From: Flavobacteriales bacterium UBA1494
GTDB taxonomy: Bacteria > Bacteroidota > Bacteroidia > Flavobacteriales_E > Vicingaceae
Assembly: GCA_905182175.1 (NCBI GenBank)
Contig: CAJJAT010000003.1
Location: 1 to 64,000 of the forward strand
Reading direction: 5' to 3'
DNA length: 64,000 bases
Part shown: positions 47,295 to 57,738 of the stretch, in pieces
Numbering within the stretch: position 1 is the stretch's first letter
Layout: each line of letters begins with the position of its first letter
The notes under the pieces: generated by a model
Database searches by the model: none
What the model was told of the DNA's origin: nothing
Seen by the model: the letters and a program-made list of their open reading frames with translations, nothing else
Position numbers and translations under genes: made by a program

Positions 47295-48266
47295 TTAATC
47301 AAATGACTGCGTTTGTTGAGAAGAGAATTCAATCATCTGTTCGTATTCCTCAGGAGTTAAATCGTTGAAATAAAAGTTTACAGGATTTATTTTTGATCCA
47401 TCTTTCCACACTTCATAATGCAAGTGTGGTGCAACAGATGTTCCTGTATTACCTACAAAACCAATTGTTTGACCTCTCGTAATTTCTTGACCAAGTCTAA
47501 CATCAAAGCTGCTCATGTGGGCGTAAAGTGTTTTGTAACCATACCCGTGGTCAATTACAATGTTATTTCCGTATCCTCTTCTACTCGTTTCTGCTTTAAT
47601 AACTTTTCCAGCACCAGTTGCATATATTTCAGTTCCTCTTTCTGCTGAAAAATCCATCCCGGTGTGCAATTTCATTCGTTTATAAATGGGATGCATTCTC
47701 ATGCCAAAACCAGAAGCCATTCTTCTTAAATCTTTATTCGCAACAGGCTGAATTGCCGGAATAGCAGCAATCATTTTCTCCTTAGCAAGTGCCATGTTAA
47801 TTACATCATCGTATGACTTCGATTGAATGTACAATTGCTTTGTGATTTGATCTAGTTTTTTTGAGCTTTCTATTATAAGTGCTGAATTTTTAAGTCCTTG
47901 TAAATTCTTGTATCGATTAACTCCACCAAAGCCTGCAGTTCTAATTTCTTTTGGAATCGGTTCTGCTTCTAAAATAACGCGGTAAATATCATCATCTCTT
48001 CTTTGCACATCTGCCAATACTTCTTCCGTAAGGCTCATTCTTTTATTCAGAATATCGTACTGTGTTTTTAATTGGCTGTTTTCCTGTTTTAGTAGTTTTT
48101 CTTTCGGCGAATCGAAATATTTAGCGCCCAGAAAAAAGAAGATTAAACCTGCAAAGATACTCGCCACCATGAATGTAGAAACCTTTAACGAACGCTGTTT
48201 CCAATCCGCTTCGATCTTTTCGTAGCTGAGCGTTTTATTGTTAAATCTATACTTTATTCTAGCCAA
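47295..48266 (-). CDS. M23 family metallopeptidase (cell-wall hydrolase)
   Basis: One membrane segment (about 29-47), a coiled-coil stretch (55-95), then a LytM/M23 domain with zinc ligands in HTGMDFS and HLHYEVW and the YGYKTLYAHMSS loop. It should cut peptidoglycan cross-bridges in the periplasm. The arrangement M23-MerR divergent from alaS is common in Bacteroidota. All metal ligands are present, so it is probably active rather than a regulator. Confidence 0.9.
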   Translation of the reverse strand: MARIKYRFNNKTLSYEKIEADWKQRSLKVSTFMVASIFAGLIFFFLGAKYFDSPKEKLLKQENSQLKTQYDILNKRMSLTEEVLADVQRRDDDIYRVILEAEPIPKEIRTAGFGGVNRYKNLQGLKNSALIIESSKKLDQITKQLYIQSKSYDDVINMALAKEKMIAAIPAIQPVANKDLRRMASGFGMRMHPIYKRMKLHTGMDFSAERGTEIYATGAGKVIKAETSRRGYGNNIVIDHGYGYKTLYAHMSSFDVRLGQEITRGQTIGFVGNTGTSVAPHLHYEVWKDGSKINPVNFYFNDLTPEEYEQMIEFSSQQTQSFD

Positions 48267-48402
48267 TTTAATTTGTTATTTGGTTAAGTTTGCACCGCCA
48301 AGCCGATTTACGAAACTACTGTTTTTACAGCATTTACACAATAACAAAGGTGGTTTGCAAATGTTAATATAACTTACAGATTGTTAAAAGTTTTCAACAG
48401 CT

Positions 48403-51009
48403 ATGACTTCAAAAGCAATACGAGAATCATTTTTTAAATTTTTCGAAGCAAAAGGACATCAATTGGTAAATTCAGCGCCAATTGTTATTAAAAACGACCC
48501 TACTTTACTGTTTACCAATGCAGGAATGAATCAGTTTAAGGATAACTTCTTGGGCAATGCTATTCCTAAAAATAAGAGAGTAGTGGACACTCAAAAGTGT
48601 TTAAGAGTATCCGGCAAGCACAATGACTTGGAGGAAGTAGGAGTAGACACCTACCATCACACCATGTTTGAAATGCTCGGGAATTGGTCGTTCGGAGATT
48701 TTTTTAAGGAAGAAATGATTCCTTGGGCTTGGGAGTTTTTAACAGAAGAATTGAAGTTAGAAAAAGACAGGTTGTATGTGACCATTTTTGAAGGTGACAA
48801 AGAAGATGGGACTGGGGAAGACAAAACCTCTTTTGACGCTTGGGCAAAAATTATTGAAAACGATAGAATTCTAAAAGCCAATAAAAAAGATAATTTTTGG
48901 GAAATGGGTGAGATGGGCCCCTGTGGTCCGTGCTCCGAAATTCACATTGATTTAAGAAGTGATGCGGAACGTAAAACGGTTGATGCAAAAATGCTAGTAA
49001 ATGAAGATCATCCGCAAGTGGTTGAGATTTGGAATCTAGTGTTCATGGAGTTTAACCGTCTAAAAGACAAAAGTCTTCAAAAGTTACCTGCACAGCATGT
49101 TGACACAGGAATGGGATTTGAGCGTTTGTGTATGGCAGTGCAAGGTAAAACTTCGAATTACGATACAGATGTTTTTATGCCTTCAATTAAGGCAATGGAA
49201 GGGATTTCAAAGAAAGTTTATACCGCTACAGAGGATAAAAAAGATGTAGCGTTTAGAGTAATTGTAGATCATATCAGAGCAATTTCCTTTTCTATTGCTG
49301 ATGGACAATTGCCATCAAACACAGGCGCAGGCTATGTAATTCGTAGAATTCTGAGAAGGGCAGTTCGTTACGGATATAGTTTTCTTGATTTGAAAGAGCC
49401 ATTTATGTATCAATTGGTGGAGCCATTGATTGCAACCTTAGGATTAACTTTTAATGAATTAGAAGCTCAAAAAACATTGATTTCGAAAGTTATAAGAGAA
49501 GAGGAAGCATCCTTCTTGAATACTTTGGATAAAGGAATTCAACTTTTTGAAAACAAAGTAGCAACAAAGCCTTCTGCTATCGACTGTGATTTTGCTTTTG
49601 AATTGTATGATACGTTCGGTTTTCCAATTGATTTAACACAATTGTTAGCTCAAGAAAGTAATTTGACTGTTGATATGAAAGGTTTTGAAGAAAATTTAAA
49701 AACTCAAAAGGAACGTTCAAGAGCTGCAACGAAGGTTGATACAGGAGATTGGATAGAAGTTTTTAAAGACGATAAGGAAGAGTTTGTTGGATACGATTGC
49801 ACAGAAACGACTGTAAAAATATCTCGTTATCGAAAAGTCAACAAGAAAGGAGAGGATGCGTATCACTTGGTTTTTAACATTACTCCGTTTTATCCTGAAG
49901 GTGGAGGACAAGTAGGAGACGTTGGTTACATAAAAGCTCAAGGGAAACAAGTATCAATTATCGATACAAAAAAGGAAAATAATCTAATCATTCATTCGGT
50001 AGATGAATTACCAGAAAATTTAGAACTAGAATTTTTGGCGGTTGTGGATTCTGGCATACGAGAGTTAACAAAAGCGAACCATACCGCAACTCACTTATTA
50101 CATCAAGGGTTAAGAGAAATTCTAGGAACCCATGTGGAGCAGAAAGGATCGTTGGTAAATGATGTGTATTTGAGATTTGACTTCTCTTATTTTCAAAAAG
50201 TTGAGACAGAAGATATTCGAAAAATTGAAGATTTTGTAAATCAAAAAATTAGGGAAAATTTAAGTTTACAAGAAGAACGAGACTTAGCCATCGAAGAAGC
50301 TAAGGAAAGAGGAGCAATGGCTCTTTTTGGCGAAAAATATGGCGATACTGTGCGCATGATTCAATTCGGAAAATCTGTTGAATTGTGCGGGGGGACGCAT
50401 GTGAATGCTACAGGAGAAATCGGACTGTTTAAGATTGCTCATGAAAGTGCAGTTGCTGCCGGTATTAGAAGAATAGAGGCAGTAAGTTCTAAAAACGCAC
50501 TAGAGCAGTTTTATGCTCAAAACGATTTGTTAAATGAACTCAAAACAAGCTTAAAGAATCCGAAAAACATCAAGCAGTCAATTGATTCATTGTTAACTGA
50601 GAATACGAAGTTGCAAAAGGAAATAGAAAGTTACAAAGCGAAAGCTGCTGTTAATTTGAAAGGGGAATTACGGGACAAAATTCAATCAATTAATGGTGTA
50701 AATGTTCTAATTGAGGAAGTTGAAGTAGATGCAGGCTCTGCAAAAAATATTGCCTTCCAATTGAAAGCCGAAGTAGAGCGGTTGTTTTTGGTTTTAGCAT
50801 CAAAAGAAGGAGGGAAGCCAACTATTACTATTTTAATTAGTGAAGAATTGGTAGCTGAAAAAGATTGGAATGCCGGGAAACTAGTACGTGATTTAGGCAA
50901 ACATATTCAAGGCGGCGGCGGCGGACAGGCCTTCTTTGCGACAGCAGGGGGGAAGAGTATTGTAGGAATTGAAGCAGCCTTAGAAGCGGCTAAAGTTTTA
51001 GTAGGGTAA
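48403..51009 (+). CDS. alaS: Alanyl-tRNA synthetase
   Basis: Class II catalytic core with [15 protein letters not shown] and [18 protein letters not shown], an editing domain with the zinc ligands in [10 protein letters not shown] and ELCGGTHV, and the C-terminal DHHA1 domain with [16 protein letters not shown]. The 868 residues are complete. Divergent from the M23 gene. A degenerate copy of its 3' end lies at 52397-52576. Confidence 0.97.
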   Translation: MTSKAIRESFFKFFEAKGHQLVNSAPIVIKNDPTLLFTNAGMNQFKDNFLGNAIPKNKRVVDTQKCLRVSGKHNDLEEVGVDTYHHTMFEMLGNWSFGDFFKEEMIPWAWEFLTEELKLEKDRLYVTIFEGDKEDGTGEDKTSFDAWAKIIENDRILKANKKDNFWEMGEMGPCGPCSEIHIDLRSDAERKTVDAKMLVNEDHPQVVEIWNLVFMEFNRLKDKSLQKLPAQHVDTGMGFERLCMAVQGKTSNYDTDVFMPSIKAMEGISKKVYTATEDKKDVAFRVIVDHIRAISFSIADGQLPSNTGAGYVIRRILRRAVRYGYSFLDLKEPFMYQLVEPLIATLGLTFNELEAQKTLISKVIREEEASFLNTLDKGIQLFENKVATKPSAIDCDFAFELYDTFGFPIDLTQLLAQESNLTVDMKGFEENLKTQKERSRAATKVDTGDWIEVFKDDKEEFVGYDCTETTVKISRYRKVNKKGEDAYHLVFNITPFYPEGGGQVGDVGYIKAQGKQVSIIDTKKENNLIIHSVDELPENLELEFLAVVDSGIRELTKANHTATHLLHQGLREILGTHVEQKGSLVNDVYLRFDFSYFQKVETEDIRKIEDFVNQKIRENLSLQEERDLAIEEAKERGAMALFGEKYGDTVRMIQFGKSVELCGGTHVNATGEIGLFKIAHESAVAAGIRRIEAVSSKNALEQFYAQNDLLNELKTSLKNPKNIKQSIDSLLTENTKLQKEIESYKAKAAVNLKGELRDKIQSINGVNVLIEEVEVDAGSAKNIAFQLKAEVERLFLVLASKEGGKPTITILISEELVAEKDWNAGKLVRDLGKHIQGGGGGQAFFATAGGKSIVGIEAALEAAKVLVG

Positions 51010-51064
51010 TTCGTACGTTTCTTGTTGAAGAATTCAAGTTTTATAATGGCATTTTTATACCATT

Positions 51065-52087
51065 TCAACCAACATTTATAGACGAATGAATCAATAGTTT
51101 CATTTGCGCACCATGGTTGTTCGTTAAGTCAATCTTTCCATTAATTTGTTGTGCCATAGAGTCCATTAAAACAAGTCCCGACGAATTTAATTTACTATTG
51201 CCTTTTAGTAAGTAGTAGGGGTAGCCTTGTCCATTGTCGTTGTATGTGATGCTAACTTGATGGTCAAACCTTTTTATATAAATGGAGACTTTTTTATTTG
51301 TTGTAGAAGCTGAAAATCCATGTTTTATGCTGTTGTTTACACATTCTGTTACAATCAAACCAATTTGAATTAGGAAATCTATTTCCTTTTCGATGACATC
51401 TGAATTTATTTCAAATTGAATCTTCTGCACTTCTAATATTGGCTGTATAACTCTTAATAGATATTTTTTTAAGTCTATTTTATCAAATCTATCTGTCTTA
51501 TATAGTGCTTCATGAGCAGAGGAAATTGCACTGATAGAGTCTTCTATTTCATTCAGGTCCAATTTATTGTCCTTTTGTTTTAATCGAGCTAAGCTTTGAA
51601 TGAGTTGAAGGTTGTTTTTAACTCTATGGTGCACCTCACTCAGTAATACATCTTTTTCTGCAATTACTTTTTTTAACTTATTTTCTAATTCTTTTTCTTC
51701 CGTAATATCTATGTGACAGCCAACAGCTCGTATTGGTGAGCCATCCTTTGCCCATTCAACTATTTTACCATTGCACTTTACCCAAATTGTTCTTCCATTT
51801 TTATGGTGATACCTAATTACCGATCGGAAAGGAATTTCACCTTTTGATTCAATGTGTTTATTAAAATCATCTAATACAACAGGTAAGTCTTCCTTAAATA
51901 TAATTCTTTGCCAAGACTCAGGCTTGTTTTCCATTTCATGGTCCAAGTATCCAAACATTTCTTTAAATCGTGGACTAAGGTATTCGTCATTACTCAACAT
52001 ATCCAAATCCCAGTACCCTGCGAGTGATACTTCAAGTGCATTTTCACTTAACAGCTCTATGTCCTCTAATTTTGGATGACCTTTCAT
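51065..52087 (-). CDS. PAS-domain sensor histidine kinase (HisKA_2/HWE-like)
   Basis: A soluble protein with no membrane segment. A PAS_3 fold occupies about 15-130 (LAGYWDLDM, IRYHHKNGRTIWVKCNGKIV, AVGCHIDITEEKE), then the H-box LLSEVHHRVKNNLQLIQSL with His153/154, and an ATPase domain with ECVNNSIKHGF. No response regulator follows directly; the nearest is the sigma54 regulator at 52949, on the same strand but 860 bases upstream. The signal is unknown. Confidence 0.88.
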   Translation of the reverse strand: MKGHPKLEDIELLSENALEVSLAGYWDLDMLSNDEYLSPRFKEMFGYLDHEMENKPESWQRIIFKEDLPVVLDDFNKHIESKGEIPFRSVIRYHHKNGRTIWVKCNGKIVEWAKDGSPIRAVGCHIDITEEKELENKLKKVIAEKDVLLSEVHHRVKNNLQLIQSLARLKQKDNKLDLNEIEDSISAISSAHEALYKTDRFDKIDLKKYLLRVIQPILEVQKIQFEINSDVIEKEIDFLIQIGLIVTECVNNSIKHGFSASTTNKKVSIYIKRFDHQVSITYNDNGQGYPYYLLKGNSKLNSSGLVLMDSMAQQINGKIDLTNNHGAQMKLLIHSSINVG

Positions 52088-52396
52088 ACGGAATTAATAA
52101 AAATTATAATTGATCTAAAATAAATATTTACAACTAGTTATAGTGAATGAAGGTAACGTATTATATTAAATAGTACGACTATTTTGTGAAATTTTAATTT
52201 AATAGTTTATTTTTTGGCAATTATTTGATACAACAGGAGCCTTTTTCCAAATCATAAATTCTACTTCGAATTGAGGTTATTGCATTATTATGACTTGCAC
52301 GCTGAGTACCCTTAATTTATTGAAAGAGCCTACTATTTGGGCAACTAAATTAGTTAGCATCCTGAAACTATTAAAGACATTATTAGTCCACATAAA

Positions 52397-52576
52397 GTAG
52401 GGCGTTTACTTTTGGTTTTGGCATCAAAAGCAGCCATAAGCCGATTATTCCCATTTTAATTAGGGTTGAATTGGTTGCTAGGTAAGGTTGGAATGTCTGG
52501 AAACTAGTTTTAGATTTAGGAGAGAATAACGAAGGCTGCTATCAAATTTTTTTACAACAGTAGGGGGTAAAATATT
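52397..52576 (+). pseudogene. Fossil copy of the alaS 3' end
   Basis: This stretch aligns with alaS 50773-50961: TTTTGGTTTTGGCATCAAAA against TTTTGGTTTTAGCATCAAAA, then ATTTTAATTAG, GAATTGGT, GATTTAGG and ACAGTAGGGGG in the same order and spacing. The translated frame is full of stops. It corresponds to the last part of the DHHA1 domain. An old local duplication or a lost second alaS would explain it. Confidence 0.75.
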
Positions 52577-52948
52577 ACGATTATTTGAGCGAAATACCGA
52601 GACGATCTGATAGAAACGCTGCAATGAATTGATAGAAATGTTGCATTCTAGGTCTCTGTTAAATAAAATCGGCACACGCATTTATACCTAAATTATGAAG
52701 CCTTAGACATCTATTTAGGGTTGGTGTATCACACTCTATTTCTTTCTATCATTCCTTGGCTCTTGTATACAAAGAGTCAAGGAATGATATCCCATAGGCG
52801 CCTTTATAAACTTACCCACCTTTAGATTTATTAATCGGTTTAAGTATTTACTAGAAGTAAGCAGCTATTATAAAAATTAGCAGTGCAGAAATATTGTCCA
52901 TCAACTATCGTTTCATAAATTTCAATTCTAAAACTTGCTCCTTGCCAA
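52577..52948. other. Non-coding gap with a long hairpin at 52750-52790
   Basis: ATCATTCCTTG pairs with CAAGGAATGAT (11 bp), then a G-T wobble, then CTCTT with AAGAG, leaving a 7-base loop: a stem of 17 pairs in total. No T-run follows on either strand, so an ordinary terminator is unlikely, though it lies 160 bases past the sigma54 regulator. The rest, and 52088-52396 on the other side of the alaS fossil, shows no gene. Confidence 0.5.
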
Positions 52949-54115
52949 TTAATTTACTCTTACATACTTCTCAACATCAGCTTTAGAAATTTCTGTTTCT
53001 CCCAATATAATTAAGCGTTCTACAACGTTTCTCAATTCTCTAATGTTTCCTGTCCAATCGCAGTCTTGCAGAGCCCTTACAGCTTCCAAGGTAATTTTTT
53101 TATAAGGCATACTTTGTTCAGCACAAACTTTAGATAAAAAGAAATCGACCAATAAAGGAACGTCATCTCGTCGGTCGTTTAAGGAAGGAACGTGAATTAA
53201 TATCACACTCAAACGGTGATATAAATCTTCTCTAAAATTACCTTCAGTAATTTCCTTTTTTAAGTCTTTGTTGGTTGCCGCTAAAATTCTAACATTGACC
53301 TTAATGTCTTTTTCTCCACCGACTCTTCTAATTCTATTTTCTTGCAATGCTCGCAATACCTTAGCTTGTGCAGAAGCTGACATGTCTCCAATTTCATCTA
53401 AAAAAAGAGTACCTCCTTCAGCCTGTTCAAAGTTTCCTTTCTTCTGCTTAATAGCTGAAGTAAAAGCCCCCTTTTCATGACCAAATAATTCACTTTCAAT
53501 TAATTCTGAAGGAATAGCTGCACAATTTACCTCAATAAATGGCGCTTTTTTTCGACTAGAATTTTGATGTAGGTTTCTAGCAACTAACTCTTTGCCAGTT
53601 CCATTATTTCCCGTAATTAATACTCTAGCGTCAGTAGGCGCAACTTTCTCAATCATCGCTTTAACCGCCATAATTGGTTCGCTTTCGCCAATAATATCGT
53701 TGAGTTTACTTTTGTATACTTTTTTGCGTAACTGTTTTGTTTCTTCCACCAATTCGGTGCGATCCAACGCATTTCTAACTGTAACTAAAAGGCGGTTTAA
53801 GTCAAGTGGCTTGGCTATAAAATCAAATGCTCCTAACTTTATTGCGCCAACTGCGGTTTCAATATCTCCGTGACCAGAAATCATGACCACTGGCATTTCA
53901 GGTTTCAATTCTTGTATTTTATGCAAAACTTCAATGCCGTCCATTTTTGGCATCTTAATATCGCAAAGCACCAAGTCATAGTTTTTCTTTTCAATCTTCA
54001 AAATAGCCGCTAACCCATCTTCCGCATCGTCTACTTTAAATTTTTCAAACTCAAGAATTTCCTTTAACGTGTTTCTTATGGGACGATCGTCATCTATTAC
54101 TAATATTGTTGCCAT
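52949..54115 (-). CDS. Sigma54-dependent response regulator without DNA-binding domain
   Basis: The receiver domain has the phosphoryl-acceptor Asp52 in LVLCDIKMPKMDG. The AAA+ domain has ITGNNGTGKELVA, an SELFGHEKGAFTSA loop (the sigma54-contact motif is GAFTSA, not GAFTGA) and TLFLDEIGDM. The protein ends shortly after the AAA+ lid (KADVEKYVRVN), so the Fis helix-turn-helix of NtrC-type proteins is missing. It starts one base after the ABC permease stop; the frame can be extended by 10 codons inside that gene. It may act from solution on sigma54 holoenzyme. Confidence 0.88.
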   Translation of the reverse strand: MATILVIDDDRPIRNTLKEILEFEKFKVDDAEDGLAAILKIEKKNYDLVLCDIKMPKMDGIEVLHKIQELKPEMPVVMISGHGDIETAVGAIKLGAFDFIAKPLDLNRLLVTVRNALDRTELVEETKQLRKKVYKSKLNDIIGESEPIMAVKAMIEKVAPTDARVLITGNNGTGKELVARNLHQNSSRKKAPFIEVNCAAIPSELIESELFGHEKGAFTSAIKQKKGNFEQAEGGTLFLDEIGDMSASAQAKVLRALQENRIRRVGGEKDIKVNVRILAATNKDLKKEITEGNFREDLYHRLSVILIHVPSLNDRRDDVPLLVDFFLSKVCAEQSMPYKKITLEAVRALQDCDWTGNIRELRNVVERLIILGETEISKADVEKYVRVN

Positions 54116-54116
54116 T

Positions 54117-55457
54117 TTATGTTTTTGTAATAATCCACTTTCCAATTTCTTTGAAACTTGGTTTTTTGCCGTACATTAAGATTCCAATTCGGTATATCTT
54201 TCCTGCCATCCAAGTTGAACCAATAAAGGTAATAATTAACAAAACCATAGATAAAACTACTTGCCACGTATCAACGCCGAAAGGAATACGAACCATCATA
54301 ATAATAGGAGAGGTAAATGGAAACAAAGAACCCCAGAAAGCCAATTGACCGTCAGGATTGTCCATGACCAACTGGGCTACAACGATAGATAGTATTAATG
54401 GGATCGTAATGGGCAGCATAAATTGCTGCGTATCTGTTTCGTTATCCACAGCAGCGCCAACCGCTGCAAAAAGGGAACCGTATAATAAATAACCTCCTAA
54501 GAAGAAAAAAATAAAACAGCCTATAACCAACGGAAAGTTGATGGTTTCCATCTTTGATTTGATCTCGGTAACAAAACCTCCTGTGTCGGTAGCAGCCAAA
54601 ACTTCTGCGTTAATAGTTGGATTTGAATTTTCTAGCTGCTCAATTTGGTTTTTTTGGTTGGCAGCTAATTCATCTCCAAAAATCGAGCCAACACCCGTGT
54701 AAATTACTGAACTTAAAACAACCCACAAACCAACTTGTGTTAGTGCTACAAGTGCAACTCCCACTATTTTGCCCATCATTAACTCAAAAGGCTTCACAGA
54801 TGAGATAATTACTTCAATAATTCTACTGGTTTTTTCTTCAATTACGCCGCGCATAACCTGCATGCCAAACAAAAAAATAAAAAAGTAAATAATAAAAGCC
54901 AAAATCAAGCCTAGCGCCTTTGCCAAACCGTCTGATTTCTCTTGAGTGTTGCCTGTTTCATCAACCTTATTTGCTACAATTGAAACTTTTGGTCGCAATC
55001 CTGAAACTTGATCGTAACTTAAGTTGTACAAGTCTTGCAGTTTTTTATCTTCAATTACCTTGGCAATTTGGTTCTCCATGTAATCAATTGAACTGCCTTT
55101 AGGTTTGTCGTGGTAAAAAATTTGAACCGTCTTTGGGTGTGTAACAACTACTTTAGGAATGTGTAAAACAGCGGTGTACTTTCCATCCTTGTTGAACAAA
55201 TCTTCTTGTGCATCCTTTAAGCTTCTGAACTCATAGTTAAAGTTGATTTCATCGTTGTTGTTTAGCTGATTAATAAAGATTCCTGTTTCATCAATTACCT
55301 CAATGTTTTGGTTGTCTTCATCTTCGACTGCTAACCAAGCAGGTACTATCATTAAAGCAGCAAATAATAAAGGTCCAACGAAACTCATTATAATGAATGA
55401 CTTTTTCTTTACTCGCGTCAAATATTCTCTCTGAATTATTAGGTTAATCTTATTCAT
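54117..55457 (-). CDS. ABC-2 type (NatB-like) transporter permease
   Basis: An N-terminal membrane segment, a large outer domain (residues about 45-180), then five or six more segments (ALGLILAFIIYFFIFLFGM, VALTQVGLWVVLSSVI, others). VMRGVIEEKTSRIIEVIISSVKPFELMMGKI is characteristic of NatB/ABC-2 exporters. It overlaps the ATPase gene by 8 bases. The substrate is unknown; sodium export in the NatAB pair is only one precedent. Confidence 0.85.
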   Translation of the reverse strand: MNKINLIIQREYLTRVKKKSFIIMSFVGPLLFAALMIVPAWLAVEDEDNQNIEVIDETGIFINQLNNNDEINFNYEFRSLKDAQEDLFNKDGKYTAVLHIPKVVVTHPKTVQIFYHDKPKGSSIDYMENQIAKVIEDKKLQDLYNLSYDQVSGLRPKVSIVANKVDETGNTQEKSDGLAKALGLILAFIIYFFIFLFGMQVMRGVIEEKTSRIIEVIISSVKPFELMMGKIVGVALVALTQVGLWVVLSSVIYTGVGSIFGDELAANQKNQIEQLENSNPTINAEVLAATDTGGFVTEIKSKMETINFPLVIGCFIFFFLGGYLLYGSLFAAVGAAVDNETDTQQFMLPITIPLILSIVVAQLVMDNPDGQLAFWGSLFPFTSPIIMMVRIPFGVDTWQVVLSMVLLIITFIGSTWMAGKIYRIGILMYGKKPSFKEIGKWIITKT

Positions 55458-56394
55458 GGTTGGCCTCCTTTATAATTGAATTTTCTCCTACTTTCTTAAT
55501 AAAAATATCATTCATGCTTGGAACCACTTCTTGCAAACCAAATACCTCGACATGATTGACTAAAGCTTTTAATAAATCATTTGTTCCAATGTTTTGGGCC
55601 AATTTAACTTTTGCCGATATACGACCGTCATTGTCGGAAGAATTCAACAGTTCGCAAGCAGTTCCCAATGCATTGGTAAATGAAATCATATTCCCTTTAA
55701 AATCAACATTAAAAATGCCTTCTTTAAAATCTTGTTTTACTTGCTTTACTGTTCCGTCCAAAATCTTTTTTGAATTGTTAATCAGCGCAATTTGATCGCA
55801 GATTTCTTCTACAGAAGCCATGTTGTGGGTCGAGAGAATAATGGAGGTGCCCTCTTCCTTCAAACGAAAAATTTCACTTTTTACGATGTTGGTATTAATG
55901 GGATCAAAACCGCTAAAGGGTTCATCTAAAATAAGCAACTTAGGTTCGTGCAATACCGTTACAATAAACTGTATCTTCTGCGCCATACCCTTAGAAAGTT
56001 CTTCTACTTTTTTGTTCCACCACGGTGAAATGTCAAAGCGTTTAAACCACATAGAAAGTTTAGCTTTTGCTTCCTTCTTACTCATGCCTTTTAATTGTGC
56101 AAGGTACATGGCTTGTTCACCAACTTCCATTTTCTTGTAAAGTCCTCTTTCTTCGGGTAAATAGCCTATTTGGCTAATGTCATCCGGAGCCAGCGGAGAG
56201 CCATTAAACAATACTTGCCCTTCGTCTGGTCGTGTAATTTGATTAATAATTCTAATAAGTGAAGTTTTACCTGCGCCGTTTGGACCTAAAAGACCGTAAA
56301 TACAGCCTTTCGGAACTTCAATGCTTACATCGTCAAGTGCCCGGTGTGAAGCGTATTGCTTGACAATATTATCTGCTTTTAAGATTGAACTCAT
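55450..56394 (-). CDS. ABC transporter ATP-binding protein (NatA-like)
   Basis: Walker A GPNGAGKTSL, the signature KVEELSKGMAQKIQF, Walker B LLILDEPFSGFDP and the switch His in ILSTHNM are complete. IGYLPEERGLYKKMEV is typical of the NatA subgroup, and the C-terminal 80 residues form a DUF4162-like extension. It drives the permease encoded by the overlapping downstream gene. Confidence 0.92.
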   Translation of the reverse strand: MSSILKADNIVKQYASHRALDDVSIEVPKGCIYGLLGPNGAGKTSLIRIINQITRPDEGQVLFNGSPLAPDDISQIGYLPEERGLYKKMEVGEQAMYLAQLKGMSKKEAKAKLSMWFKRFDISPWWNKKVEELSKGMAQKIQFIVTVLHEPKLLILDEPFSGFDPINTNIVKSEIFRLKEEGTSIILSTHNMASVEEICDQIALINNSKKILDGTVKQVKQDFKEGIFNVDFKGNMISFTNALGTACELLNSSDNDGRISAKVKLAQNIGTNDLLKALVNHVEVFGLQEVVPSMNDIFIKKVGENSIIKEANHE

Positions 56395-56547
56395 GGAATA
56401 GAATTTTCAACAAATATAATAGGACCATTTGATGAAACGCCGCTTTTAGTAGGAAATGTTATAAAGAGGGGATGAGTGGTTTCTTGTGGCACGAAGTTTG
56501 GCAATGAGTGTGAAATTAGATTAATTTTCAAACTTAAATTGAGAGAT

Positions 56548-57045
56548 ATGAGAGGCATAAAATTTACACTGAGAATTGCAGCTTCATTGATCGTTGCAAT
56601 ACTCCTTTTTTCTTGCGCACAAGATGGCAGAGATGGATTTGATGGTAGAGACGGGTTTGATGGTTTCGACGGAAGGGACGGAGTCGCAAATATTCAAACG
56701 AGCACTTATTTTGTTGGAATAACAGATTGGAATATAACTTCTTTTGGAGCAGAGGTAAATGTTACTAACGCAGACATTACTGCAAACGTCGTCTCTACGG
56801 GATTAGTGCAAGCGTATTTTTCTTTAGATTCAAATCCAGCTGCAAGACGTTGGATTGCATTGCCATACTTCGATTTTGGTTACTCTTACTATGAGGGATT
56901 TACCACTTTTGAGTCGTACGATAATTTAGGTTCGCCTGACGACTTATGGTATAAAGTTGTCGTAATTCCGCAATCTGCAAAAATTGAAGGTTTGAATTTA
57001 AACGACTATGAAGCTGTTCAAGCAGTTTATGGAATTGATGACTAA
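56548..57045 (+). CDS. Lipoprotein with short collagen-like GxD repeats
   Basis: The signal ends in ILLFSC, a lipobox, followed by DGRDGFDGRDGFDGFDGRDG: six Asp-Gly-anchored triplets of collagen form. The globular rest (NIQTSTYFVGITDW ... YKVVVIPQSAKIEGL) has no family I know. I use the ATG at 56548, since the 24 residues before it would put the signal peptide inside the protein. It is probably anchored on the outer membrane. It is monocistronic. Confidence 0.7.
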   Translation: MRGIKFTLRIAASLIVAILLFSCAQDGRDGFDGRDGFDGFDGRDGVANIQTSTYFVGITDWNITSFGAEVNVTNADITANVVSTGLVQAYFSLDSNPAARRWIALPYFDFGYSYYEGFTTFESYDNLGSPDDLWYKVVVIPQSAKIEGLNLNDYEAVQAVYGIDD

Positions 57046-57166
57046 AGGCGCTAGTTGATTTATGATTTAAATAAATATTAAAAACTTCTCAGCTTGTATT
57101 TCTCTCAATTTATTTAGAGGAATTAACCATTGTTCCTGTTATCACTACTTAAAGGTTGTACAACTC

Positions 57167-57655
57167 CTATTTCTTTTTTTCAAAATCTAAACTAACTGAA
57201 TTAATGCAATAACGCAATCCTGTCGGTTCTGGACCGTCATTAAAAACATGCCCAAGGTGCGAGCCGCATTTGCCGCATTCTACTTCAACTCTGCTCCAGC
57301 CATATTGAGTATCGCTTTGCTCTAAAACATTTCCTTTTATGTAATCGTAAAAACTTGGCCACCCCGTTCCTGATTTAAATTTGGTACTAGATTCAAAAAC
57401 TGGAGCTTTACAAGCGTTGCAGGTAAAAGTTCCCGCTTTTTTCCAATCGACAAATTTTCCGGAAAAGGCTCTTTCAGTTCCCTCGTTTCTTAAAACTTCA
57501 TACTCTAATGCAGATAATTGACCTTTCCATTCCTCTTCGGTTTTAACGATCTCAAACTTGTTGTCTGTTTTGCCTTTCTTCGGTCTTTCTGCTTGGCCGC
57601 AAGCAACTAAGGAAACAATTACATTGAGCAGTACAAATAGGCTGATATTTTTCAT
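57167..57655 (-). CDS. msrB: Peptide methionine-R-sulfoxide reductase, lipoprotein form
   Basis: Reduces methionine-R-sulfoxide in proteins. A lipobox (SLVAC) indicates anchoring in the envelope. Zinc ligands are in CNACKAPVF and CGKCGSHLGHVF, with SGTGWPSFYD and the catalytic Cys in GLRYCINSVSL. At 162 residues it is complete. Divergent from tex. Confidence 0.93.
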   Translation of the reverse strand: MKNISLFVLLNVIVSLVACGQAERPKKGKTDNKFEIVKTEEEWKGQLSALEYEVLRNEGTERAFSGKFVDWKKAGTFTCNACKAPVFESSTKFKSGTGWPSFYDYIKGNVLEQSDTQYGWSRVEVECGKCGSHLGHVFNDGPEPTGLRYCINSVSLDFEKKK

Positions 57656-57722
57656 GTTTTAAGCTTTAATTTCTAAAGATACTAACGAATATTGTAGAGC
57701 TTCGTTCAGTAGGAATGAAAAG

Positions 57723-57730
57723 TATTTTTG
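57723..57730 (+). promoter_or_regulatory. TAnnTTTG box before tex
   Basis: TATTTTTG lies 8 bases before the ATG at 57739 and inside the longer frame from 57715, so it supports the shorter start. Confidence 0.4.
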
Positions 57731-57738
57731 TACATCTT

